This document shows, in pieces, positions 37,501 through 49,500 of a DNA stretch of 64,000 bases (position 1 is its first letter; each line of letters opens with the position of its first letter). The position numbers and the translations under genes are program-made. This DNA is from Crocinitomicaceae bacterium (GTDB taxonomy: Bacteria; Bacteroidota; Bacteroidia; Flavobacteriales_D; Crocinitomicaceae). The stretch covers positions 139,556-203,555 of the forward strand of contig JAHEMJ010000013.1 in NCBI GenBank assembly GCA_024643725.1, in the 5' to 3' direction. The notes beneath the pieces were generated by a model. That model saw nothing but the letters and a program-made list of their open reading frames with translations. It did no database searches and was not told the DNA's origin.

Positions 37501-40500
37501 GTTCCTGCTGTTAAACCGGTAATTTGTCCGTTCAATTGTCCGATGCTCGCCACACCAAGATTCGATGAAGCATAAACTCCACCCGTCATGACGTTGGAAA
37601 CTTGTCCTTGTGTCCCAGCACAGATAGAAGAAGAACCTGTAATTGGTGTCACAACCGGAAGAGGATTTACCAAGACTGAACTTGTCGTCGAGGTAGCAGA
37701 ACATCCGTAACCATTTGTTACGGTAACGCTGAAGTTTCCAGCAGTTGAGGTACTAACAGATTGTGTCGTTGCACCCGTATTCCATACATATGTATTTCCA
37801 TTACCAGCAGGCGCTGAGAAGGTCACACTATTTCCTTGACAGAATGTCGTTGGACCACTCGCTGTTACTGCCGCACTTGGTACCGGATTGTAGGATACAA
37901 AGGTACTTGGTGAAGTAGCACTACAACCATTTGATCCTACCGTTACATAGTATGATCCTACCAATGTCGCTGTGATGGATTGAGTCGTTGCACCATTGTT
38001 CCATAAGTAAGAAGATGCAGAAGCTGGAGCACTCAATGTCACGGAACTTCCTTGACAAATCGTTGTTGGTCCACTTGAAGTAATCGTTGCAGAAGGAGTT
38101 TGTGTCACTACGACTGTTGTGACTGGCGAAGTTGAACTACAACCATTTGAACCCGTTAACACAACTGAATACGTCCCTGCTGTATTTACTTGAATAGTAG
38201 CCGAATGAGATCCATTACTCCAAGTATAGCTTGAAGCTGAGTTTGTGCTTAAAGTCACGTTCGAACCTGAACAAATCGTTAGATTCGTCCCTGGATAAAT
38301 CTGAGCCACTGGACCTTGATTCACTGTTACTGCCGTTGGCGTTGAAGTTGCGGAACAACCATTCGCATCGGTCACCGTAACGGTATAATTTCCGGAAGTA
38401 GTGGCATTGATTGTTGAACCCGTTGCTCCCGTACTCCATAAGTATGACGTCATTCCACTTGTTCCACTTAATGAAACAGAACCACCTTGACAGAAGGTTG
38501 TTGATCCACTAGAGCTAATGGAAGCAGACGGAAGTGAATTCAAGGAAATCGTTGTTGGATTAGAGGTAGCTGAACATCCAGCAGCACTTGTGACGCTCAC
38601 TGTATAATTTCCAGCATTTGACGCGTTGATCGATTGGGTTGTCGCACCATTGCTCCACAGATACGTCGCACCTGCTGAGGCATTCAATGCTACACTTGTT
38701 CCTGAACAGATCGTTGTTGCACCGCCAGCCGTAATCGTTGCTGTTGGAATTGGATTCACTACCACTGCATTCACGACAGATGTAGTTGAACAACCAATTT
38801 GGTTCGTTACCGTCACACTGTAATTTCCTGATGTATTTGCCGTGATGCCGGCCGTTGTCGCTCCTGTATTCCACAAATAGCTAAATCCATTTCCAGCATT
38901 CGCCGTGAAGCTAACAGATCCACCTTGACAGAAGGATGTTGGTCCACTGGCAGTTACCACAGCTGTTGGCGCCGGATTGACATTCACTGATGTCGCTGCA
39001 GATGTTGCACTACATCCAGCAGTTGTAATGGTTACAGTATATGATCCCGCTAAACTTGCCGCAATGGTTTGTGTCGTAGCACCGTTGCTCCATAGGTACG
39101 TATTCGCTGTTGGAGCTGATAAGGTAACACTTGTTCCACTACAAATATTGGTTGAACCAGCCGCGGTAATGGTTGCCACTGGAATTGGATTCACCGTCAC
39201 TGTAGTGATCGCTGATGTAGCCGTACATCCGTTAGAACCTGTTAAGGTTACGGTATGTGTGCCATTCGCACCAACGGTAATTGTTGGTGTATTTGCACCG
39301 TTGCTCCAAGCATAAGAAGCCGCAGTACCTGTACTTAAGGTCACTGTTGATCCCGCACAAATGTTGACATTCGTTCCTGGATAAATGACGGCAGAAGGTG
39401 CAGAAAGCACATTCACAACCGTTGGACTAGAAGTAGCTGAACATCCATTTGAGTTTGTTACGGTTACCGAGTAATTTCCGGATGTTGATGCATTCAAAGA
39501 TGCGGTAGTCGCACCTGTATTCCAAAGGTAAGCAGACAAACCACTTGCTGCGCTCAGTGAAACAGATCCACCCTGACAGAACGTCGTTGAACCACTTGAA
39601 CTGATGGCTGCGGATGGAAGCGCATTCACGACAATTGTTGTTGGTGTAGATGTCGCCGAACATCCTGCTAATGAGGAAACGGTTACGGTATAAGCCCCAG
39701 CAATACTTGCATTGATCGATTGGGATGTTGCACCATTGCTCCACAAGTACGTTCCACCTGCCGGAGCTGATAAACTCACTGGAGATCCACTACAAATTGT
39801 CGTTGATCCACCAGCCGTAATCGTTGCTGTTGGAATTGGATTCACTACCACTGCATTGACGACAGATGTGGTTGAACAACCAATTTGGTTCGTTACCGTC
39901 ACACTGTAATTTCCTGATGAAGTCGCTGTGATACTTGCTGTAGTCGAACCATCGTTCCACAAATAGCTATAACCATTTCCAGCATTCGCCGTGAAGCTAA
40001 CGGATCCACCTTGACAGAAGGAAGTTGGTCCACTGGCTGTTACCACAGCCGTTGGTGCCGGATTGACATTCACTGATGTCGCTGCAGATGTTGCACTACA
40101 TCCAGCAGTTGTCACTGTCACCGTATATGATCCAGCTAAACTTGCTGCAATGTTTTGTGTCGTTGCACCATTGCTCCATAGGTACGTATCCGCTGTTGGA
40201 GCTGATAAGGTAACACTTGTTCCACTACAAATATTGGTTGAACCAGCAGCGGTAATGGTTGCCACTGGAATTGGATTCACCGTCACTGTCGTGATCGCTG
40301 ATGTAGCCGTACATCCGTTAGAACCTGTTAAGGTTACGGTATGTGTGCCATTCGCTCCAACGGTAATTGTTGGTGTATTTGCACCGTTGCTCCAAGCATA
40401 AGAAGCCGCAGTACCTGTACTTAAGGTCACTGTTGATCCCGCACAAATGTTGACATTCGTTCCTGGATAAATGACGGCAGAAGGAATCGGCAATACGTTT

Positions 40501-43500
40501 ACGTTGATGGTATTCGAAGTCGCAGTACAACCATTCGCAGCTGTCACAAGTACATTGTATGCTCCAGTTGTTGTTGCGGAGATGCTTTGTGTGGTCGCAT
40601 TGTTCGACCATAAGTAAGCTGACGCTGGAGTTGAACTCATGGAAACAGAGCCACCTTGACAGAAGGTTGTTCCACTCGCTTGGGTAATCACCGCTGTTGG
40701 TGAAGGCAGAACTGTCAACGCTAGTGCTGTTGACGTTGCGGTACATCCCGCCGCGCTGATCGCCTGAACAGTATAGTTTCCAGCAATGGATACGTTGATT
40801 GACTGCGTTGTAGCACCCGTGCTCCACAAGTAAGCATTTGCACCTGCCGCTGTTAAACTTAAACTGTTACCACTACAGATTGTTGTTGATCCCGCAGCAG
40901 TGATGCTTGCTGTTGGCAAGGCATTCACGACAACGCTGATCGGTGTTGAAGTAGACGAACAGTTGAAAGAGTTGCTCACTGTTACTCCGTAAGAACCTGA
41001 ACTTGCCACATCAATCGACTGAGTCGTTGCTCCGTTCGTCCATAAATAAGTATATGAGTTTCCAGTTGGTGCAGAAAGCGTCACATTTCCTCCTTGACAG
41101 AAGGTAGTTGGTCCACTCGTTGTAATCACCGAACTTGGAACTGGGTTAAAGTTGACATAGATTGGTGTTGACGTTGCCGAACAGATGCCATTTGTTGCCG
41201 TCACCGAGTAGTTTCCTGTGGACGTTGCTGAAATGGCTTGTGTCGTTGATCCGTTGCTCCATAAGTAGGATTGCGCTGTTGGAACACTTAGTCCAACGGA
41301 ACCACCATCACAGATATTGGTTGGACCATTTGCTGTAATCACCGCACTTGGAACTTGCGTTACAGAAACCGTTGAAACAGCAGAAGTTGCGGTACATCCA
41401 TTTGTTCCAGTTAAGGTAACGGAGAATGTTCCCGCTGCATTTACTGAAATCGTTGGTGTATTTGCACCGTTGCTCCATGCATAAGAAACCGCTGATCCTG
41501 TACTCAAGGTAACATTTGTTCCTGAACAGATGTTGATTGCTCCAGTTGGATAAATCGTTGCCGTTGGAATTGGAAGAACGTTTACTGTTGTTGGAAGAGA
41601 CGTTACCGAACATCCTCCAGTTGCGGTCACCGTAACGGTGTATGAACCAGATGTGGTCGCTGTCACTGTTTGTGTTGTTGCACCGTTACTCCATAAGTAA
41701 TTGTATCCGGTTCCACTCGGCGCTGAAAGCAAGACGCTTCCTCCTTGACAGAAGGTTGTCGACCCATTCGACGTAATGTAAGCAGATGGAGGTGTACTTA
41801 CTGTGATCGTTGCTGTTGCTGTGCCCGGATTAGGATTTAAACATCCAGGGATATTCGCCACATGGTAGGAAACGGTTGCTGTTCCGATGGTTAAAGCATT
41901 CGCTGATCCAGACAATGGATTCACCGTCAATACATTTGTATTGCTTGAACTCCAAAGTCCATTCGGTGTCGCATTCGATAAATTCGACGTATTTCCTAAA
42001 CAGAAGTTCGGGAAGTTTCCAGATCCAGTAATTGCCGCAATGGTTGGAACAGGAATAACCGTGATGGCCAATGGTGCAGAAGTCGCTGTACAACCGTTCG
42101 TTCCAGTTACTATTACCGTGTAATTGCTCGTTCCTATAGCACTTGAGTTGACTGCAATGTTTTGCGTTGTTCCACCGTTGCTCCACGCATATGCTACTGC
42201 CGCAGAAGACTGTAAGTTCATGGACTCGCCTTGACAGATAGAAGTCGCCAGTGGTGTTTGAATAAGTGCTGTCGGCAATCCCTTCACTTGAATCACTTTC
42301 GTTGCTGTACTCACACAACCAAAGCTATTGGTTACGGTATAGGTCACCGTGATTGTCCCCGCGGAAATACCCGTTAAGACACCTGTTGATGAAATACTTC
42401 CCATAGCAGGATTACTGGAAGTCCATACTCCCCCACTCGCTAAATTGGTTAAGTTGATCGTTGACCCCACACAGACACCTGAATTCCCACCATTGATGGT
42501 TCCTGCAGGAGGAACTGGATTGATGGTAATTAAAGCAATGTCGGATGTATCTAAACCACATATCCCCGAAACCGAAACTCTGTACGTCCCACTATTACTT
42601 GTTTGTGGATTCGACATATTTAAAGTTGCTCCTGTTGCACCTGTAATAGCCGTAAGGTTAGCTGGATTTGACCCAATGAGCCATTGGTATTGCAAGTTCG
42701 CTCCTAAAGCTGTTACAGATATAGACGTTGGATTCAAAGCACATCCCGTATAAGAAACTGGTTGAGCGGTGATCCATGTGTTTGGACTAATCACTACAGT
42801 GGCAGCGGAAGAAGTCAAATTAGAACAGCCACCACTTACGACAACCGTATATAATCCTGATTCAACTACAGTAGCAGTCGCATCGGAGTACAATGCAGAA
42901 GTAGCGCCTGAAATTGGCGTTCCATTGAATTGCCATTGGTAAGAAATTGGTGCTGTACCAGATGCAGAAACCGACAAACTCAATAAAGTACTATCACAGA
43001 TACTTGCATTCACTGGCTGTGATGAAATCGCTGTTAATGGATTGACCGTTAATTGCGCATTCGTAGACGTCACAGATCCACAAGTAGCAGAAACAACCAC
43101 AGAATATTGTCCCGCATTTGCTAAGGAAATTGCTAGAATCGAATAACTTGCACTTGTAGCACCAGTAATTGGCGACCCATTGAAGCGCCATTGGTAAGAT
43201 ATGGTTCCTGTACCAACAGCTGTTACATTGAATGTTGCAGTCGTTCCATCACAAGCTACAACTGCTTGTGGCTGAGCAGTAATTCCAGTTGCCTGATTAA
43301 TGGAAATCGTCGCAATTGAAGATGTTGCTGTTCCACAAGAGCTAGTAGCTACTAATTGATAACTTAATTGACCAGCCACACTTGGAATCAACAAGGTAGA
43401 CGATTGCGAACTTGTATTAGAAGCAAATGAAATGTTTGTAAATGGACCAACTACTGTTGAAGCGGACTGCCATTGATAGGTAATGGTTCCAGTTCCAACT

Positions 43501-46500
43501 GCTGAAACAGCTAAGGACTGTGCTCCACCTAAACAAACAGATGCGTTGGATGGTTGAGCCGTAATCGCGGTAACCGGAGTTACCGTCATAGTAATACCCG
43601 CTGAAGTAGCAGTTGCAACACCACCGGTTAAACAGTTGTTAGGTAAACTAGATGTCATCATTAAGGTAACAATGTCATTATTCGCTAAAGTGGTAGAAGT
43701 ATAAGTTGCTGCAGTTCCTACCGTTGTTCCATTCACTTTCCATGCATACGTTGGTGTAGCCCCCATGTTCAAGGCGTTTGCTACACTGAAGGTAACTGAT
43801 GAATTGGCACAAATGGTTGTATTTGTATTTTGAATAATGCTCACACTTGGAGTCACCGTTGAATTATTCAAGGTAATGGTCGAACTTGTGGCATTCGGTG
43901 TAAATAAACAACTTGGCTCATTAGAAATCATCGTTGCGTAAATTGCATCACCATTTACAGGAGCCACTTGCGTATACGTTGAACCTGTTCCAACTTGTGA
44001 ACCATTCACAAACCAAGCGTACGATGGCGCAGGACCACCATTCGTTGGAACGGCATTATACGTAATGGATCCACCTGGACAAACCGTTGTAGAACTTGCT
44101 GAAATTGCTACAGATGCTGTTAGAGATGGATTAATAACCACAATAACTGGTACACGCGCACCCTCACAACCAGTAACCGTGTTTTGACGACTTACGTAAT
44201 AAGTTGTCGAACCCGGATTGACTGAAGATGGATTTGTAGGTGTTGAAGTTTGCCCAGCATTTCCTGATGGAGCAGAATAATACCAATAAATTTGATTGTT
44301 ATTTGTGTTATTTAACACATTTGCTGCACTACCAGATGACCAAATCGGATAGGTTGTTGCACCTTGGCAATAAGTAATGGTTCCTTGTGGATTTATCGTG
44401 TATCCCAATCCCGAACCAGTAACTGTATTTGCATAAACAGGTGCCGCAGGGGTATTATTCACGGTAACAGTGAAGGTTGTTGGATTACTCTCACAACCAT
44501 TCGTACCAGAAGTTTGCGTTGCATAGAAGGTAAAAGGAGAACCTACATTCGTCGCCGTACTCGGTGTTGGAGCGCTTGAGGAAGGGTTTACACCCAATGT
44601 TCCTGAATACCAACTCAATGTATTTCCGGATAGAGCAGATGCCGCTAATTGCGTTGATGTCGATCCTTCACAATACGTAAATGCGGTCGTTGTTGCTATT
44701 GGTGCATCAGGCGATGTGACAACTGTCAATAAAATAGCCGTACCTGCTGAACTCGCACACGTCGTAGTAGAATTTCTAGAAAACGCGTAATACGTGTATG
44801 TTCCTGCAACTGCAGAAGGGGTAAAAGTGTAATTCGAACCTGTAGCAAGCGGAGTGCCTGTCCCTGTTGAATTTGAGAACCATTCTACAACACACCCAAC
44901 GGGTGCAGTTGCTGTTAAAGTAGTTGAAGCCGCGTTATTACATGCGGTTACGTTACCACCTGAAATTGGAGCGGAAGGTAGAGCGTTGACGGTGATGGTT
45001 GCAGGTTGAGTTGAAGCACATCCTGTTATTGGATTCGTTGCTGCAACAGTGTAGGTTTTTTGACCCGCTGTCGCAGATTGAGCTGAAGTTGTTGTATACG
45101 TTCCACTTGTAGCACCAGAAATTGGTGAATTTGTATTCGTACCTGTATACCATTGATATGTATATGCTGCACCTGGAACGAATTTCCATGCTTGATTGGT
45201 AATTGCATTCGCACTTGAGTAGGCCGTTGAACCGATTGAAGCATCAGCATTTTGAAGACCAACTACTTTAGTATTAGTTGAGCTAGCATTCAGAACATGT
45301 ACTTCAACGATACCTGTTGTTTCAAAAAGTTTAATCTGAGTAGTCATACTTCCGTTGGTTATAAATCCTGGAACGCCATTCCATTCAATCACGAATACTC
45401 TTGTCGGAGCCATCCCATAAGTCCAATACCTAACTAATCCTGAATAACAATAATAATCATTTGCGGCTGCGGCAACTACGTTCATTGGTTCAAGGGTCGT
45501 TGGAAGTGAATTGGCAAAGGTGTAATCTCCTAAACCATAAGGAGCGGTAAAACCATTATTTGAATTATATGCTCCAAATTGTATAAGTCCATTAGTCCCA
45601 ACATTTACTGAAGAATAAGTATTACCAAAGAAGTTATAATTAAATCCTAGTGGAATACTTGACCAACCACCATCATCTAAACTTCCTGAAGCTAAAGCCA
45701 CATTAATCGTTCCATTTGTAACTAACGGGACAGGACTTGTAGAAGTCGCCATTGCAATTGGAATTGAAGTAACGGAAAACCCTGAACTACTTAGGTTCGC
45801 CGCTAATGTACTCGTTCCGCCAATACATAATGTACTCGGTGTTGCCGTTGGAATGAAACTATTAGCCGGCAAAACTCCTACCGCAAACATTTGGGAAGTA
45901 TTCAATGGAGTAGAACAACCGAATGGCGTTAAATTGGTACTTAGCGCATAGTTTGTTGTAACACTTGGATTCGCCGTGTAGATGGAAGAAGTAGAAGAAC
46001 CAGTTGCATTTGATGCCGGCGTTCCAGTAGTTGAAGACAACCATTGGAAACTTTGCGTCGCCAAAGGGGTAATATTCGCCTGAAGCGTTACAGATCCACC
46101 TGTTTGACAGATTAATAAATTGCTTGGTGTGTTGCTGAATAAATTATTGGTCGTAACAACCACTTCAGTGCGAGCACTTGGACAAACCCCATCGTATTGC
46201 TGTACGTAATACTTATGCGTTGTAGTTGAACTGGTCAATCCTGGTGTACAAAAATCAATCGAAGTTGAAGGTAATATAACAGCATCATAAGAATTGAAAA
46301 TAGAATCGACGTTGAATGCCGGCCCATCAGGGTCAATTTCCGTTCCTCCCGAAGTAGCAGTCCACCAAGTCAGTGTATTTGTAGATGCGCTTCTCGAACC
46401 TGTAAATGTGGCAGATGCTCCAACGTTTACTGTCTGTGTTAAAGGTAAAACTATTGGTGCATTTGGCGCTTGAATTACTGAAAGCACACAACTATTATTG

Positions 46501-49500
46501 GAAGTAAAATTCGCACAATTGATTGATGTAATCGTCAATGATTGATTATGATTTGCTGTAGTAACCGGAATGGACAATGTGGCCGTTCCCGAAGCTGAAG
46601 AAGTAAATGCGATTGTTTGTGATGAACCTCCATTTATATTATAGGTTGCGGTCTGAGAAGTACTATTTAATAATCCAGTTAATTGAATACTTGCGTTCGT
46701 ATTACCATTCTGTGTAGTATAACATAAACTAGCCACTTGTGAAATACCTGAAAGGGTTGGCAAAGGAGTAATTGTAATACTAATAGTTGTTGTTCCAAGA
46801 CAACCATTCGCGTTTGTAAAAGAAAGAGTTCCATTATAAACTCCTGGAGGGACATTTGCTCCAATTGAAACAGAGAAAGAACCACCACCAGCTAGGAACG
46901 AATATGAAGTTGTGGAGACATCAGCTATTCCAGCTGAATTCGCAGCTGCATTCCAATCAATGGAATAACTTGTGGGGGAATTGATGGAAGCGGAATAACT
47001 GAAAATTGAGGTTTGTGACGAAGATGACGTGCAAACAGCATTTACTGAACCCGTACTTACAACAGTTGGATTAGGCAATAAGGTTACAGTTGCACTAGGT
47101 TTTGAAACACATCCGTTGTTGGAAATCAATACGGAATAGGTTCCTGCGCCTGTAACAGAAATAGAGGATGTTGTCGCGTTATTTGACCACAAATAGGTTG
47201 AATTGGATGAGGGAATCGCTTGCAATGAAGACCCTAAACATACCGCACCACTAGACGGATTGATAATAAATGTTGGATTTACGTTTATCGCAATTGGAGT
47301 CGATGAAGCTGAACTAACACTGTTTGTACAGGTTACCACACATTTATAATATACGATTCCAGCTGTAGTGAGCGCAGGCGTTGTATAAGTAGTAGTCGTT
47401 GCACCTGTAATATTAGACCAAGGACCGGTTAAGGATGAACTAGTTTGCCATTGGTATGTTAATCCAGGTATTGTTGAATTCAAATCTGGAAGAGACAAAA
47501 TTCTGGATTGACCATTACATAAAACAGTTGTTGGTGTATTTGTACTCAAACTAATTCCAAGGATATTTAATGCCGATGCAACTGCATCTGTTTTCGTAAA
47601 TAAAACACTTGTGATTGTTTTAGATTGATTCGCAGCTGACAGAGTTAAAATGACATCATACAACCCCGGTTGTGTAGATGTACCTTCAGGAATTCCCGTT
47701 GTTAACGGAACTCTTCCTATAGGTGCAATAGAATATGTGGAACCATACCAATCCTGAACTGAATTACTTGCAAAAATCTCATTTGTTCCATCGCTAAAAT
47801 TAATTTGAGCTGTAAATACGGATGTACCACTTCCAGAGGATGTTAGAATAGCAACTCTTTTGGCTTTGTTTGTATTCACTAGAGTTAATAAACCGGATGT
47901 CGCACCAACTAATCGCAATGAATTGTTACCCGTGTAATTAGCTAATTGATAATTTACCCCAGCATTTGAACTACTATTTACAATTCCAGTTATTGGCAAG
48001 GAATATGTAGGTAATGTACTGGCTGTTGAAGATTGGAAATCCGCAGAAACTAATGCAAAACCACCCGCATCAAATTGACTTGAACTAGAAGAAGCTGCAC
48101 CAACACCATTAGCTATGACATCCGCATTAAATCCTGTTACTGCTGTTGGGGACCAAGTAACTGCATCTCCAACGGAAGGTGTTCCTGAACAAGGTGCAAC
48201 ACAAGAAATAGATGCATCAAAACCCGCATATACAACAGAGCCATCAGAAACAAATTGAATTGTTAATGAACCGTCTAAAGCCGTAGATTGAATCACACCC
48301 GGTGAAGTAGTGTATTGTCCGATTAACGGTGCTGCAGTTGAATTTCCATTGTAAATTTTAATATAATCACAACACGTTTCAACCGTTAAAAAATTAAAAG
48401 TTAATTTAACAAAGCTACCAGGAGTTCCAGGGTAAATGGTAGTAAAACCATTCGCGTTATTCGGATAATCCCCTAAGATACCGGGGTCATAAATATTACC
48501 AGAACATGAAGTATAGCTATTGGAACCTGTTGCAGGAACAACAAATCCCGTAAAAAAAGATATTGCGGAACTACTACCACCTGAACAAGATCCATTGTTT
48601 CCCCTTACTCGGTAATAATAAGTTGAGTTGGCAGTTAAACCAGTTATTGAATAGGATGTAGCGTTACCAACATTTAAGTCATTAAACCCAGTGACCATAG
48701 CAGTGAAAGCTGCATCTGTTGCAACATCCAAACGATAAGATGTTGCCCCAGCACTAGCCGCCCAAGACACAGAGGCAGATGATGTTGTGATAGATCCCGC
48801 TGCATTTGTTACAGGAGCTGGTGGAGCGGACAAAAATGTAAAAGTTCCCGAACTTGTTGCGGTGGAAGAAGTGGTAACAGTTACGGTCCCTGTAGTACCT
48901 GCACCAACAACAGCAGTAATTGCAGTTCCAGTGTTTGAGGTAATCGATGAAACAGGAGTTCCTCCTATTTTCACATTCCCTGCTGTTGCACCTGTGAAAT
49001 TTGTCCCAGTGATAGTTATTGAAGAACCAGGGCATCCTGATGTTGGAGAAATGGATGCAATTGTTGGGGGCGGCGGAGTTAAATTAATAGAAAAATCATC
49101 TACGGAAAAATACCATGGTGCTGACGTTGAAGTCATACACATTCCAATATAATAACTTCCTGTAGTTGCAGGAGTAAAGGCACCAGTCAACTGATTATAA
49201 GAAGAATTCGTTGGGGAAGAAACACTTGCAATTGTGTTAGGTTGTAAAGCAACTGTTGTACCAGTTCCGTATGTCAGTTTATAAGTTGTCCAACCACTTA
49301 AACCATCTGTAACATACCAATTTCCTACGGTATATGAAACACCTGCTGTCAAATTAAAAGGTCCAACACAGTAAACATTAGTACCAGCAGTATATCTAAA
49401 AGACATAAACTTCGTATCATTCCTACCAACTCGATTATATGAAGCCTGATTTGTTACATATGTAGGTTGAATCGCTGTCGATGCCGTTCTGGTCCATGCT

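Larger units (their letters stand above)
31950..41800 (-). repeat. Array of about 45 Ig-like repeats inside giant gene 1
   Basis: Direct reading of the translation gives about 45 consecutive units of roughly 72-80 codons (about 220 bp). Forty-two share the FCQGG / WSNGATTQ / GNYSVTVTN / NGCSATS plan. Three (for example the ones with SSICAGTQGQVSN and TNVCVGSSTTYTN) are of the longer Big_2-like plan with xGGxWxSxNxxVA. The array ends just before the linker to the T9SS domain. Confidence 0.85.

Noticed and set aside
31950-41800. Regularly spaced repeats resembling a CRISPR or satellite array.
   Set aside because: The period is about 220 bp, the units are in-frame protein repeats with conserved residues, and there are no short direct repeats with unique spacers or cas genes.
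31800-49000. Many open frames of 60-190 codons on both strands inside the giant genes, such as Cys/Asn-rich or Val/Pro-rich proteins.
   Set aside because: They are frame shadows of the repeat array. Their composition changes with frame in step with the repeat period, and none has a promoter box or recognisable domain.
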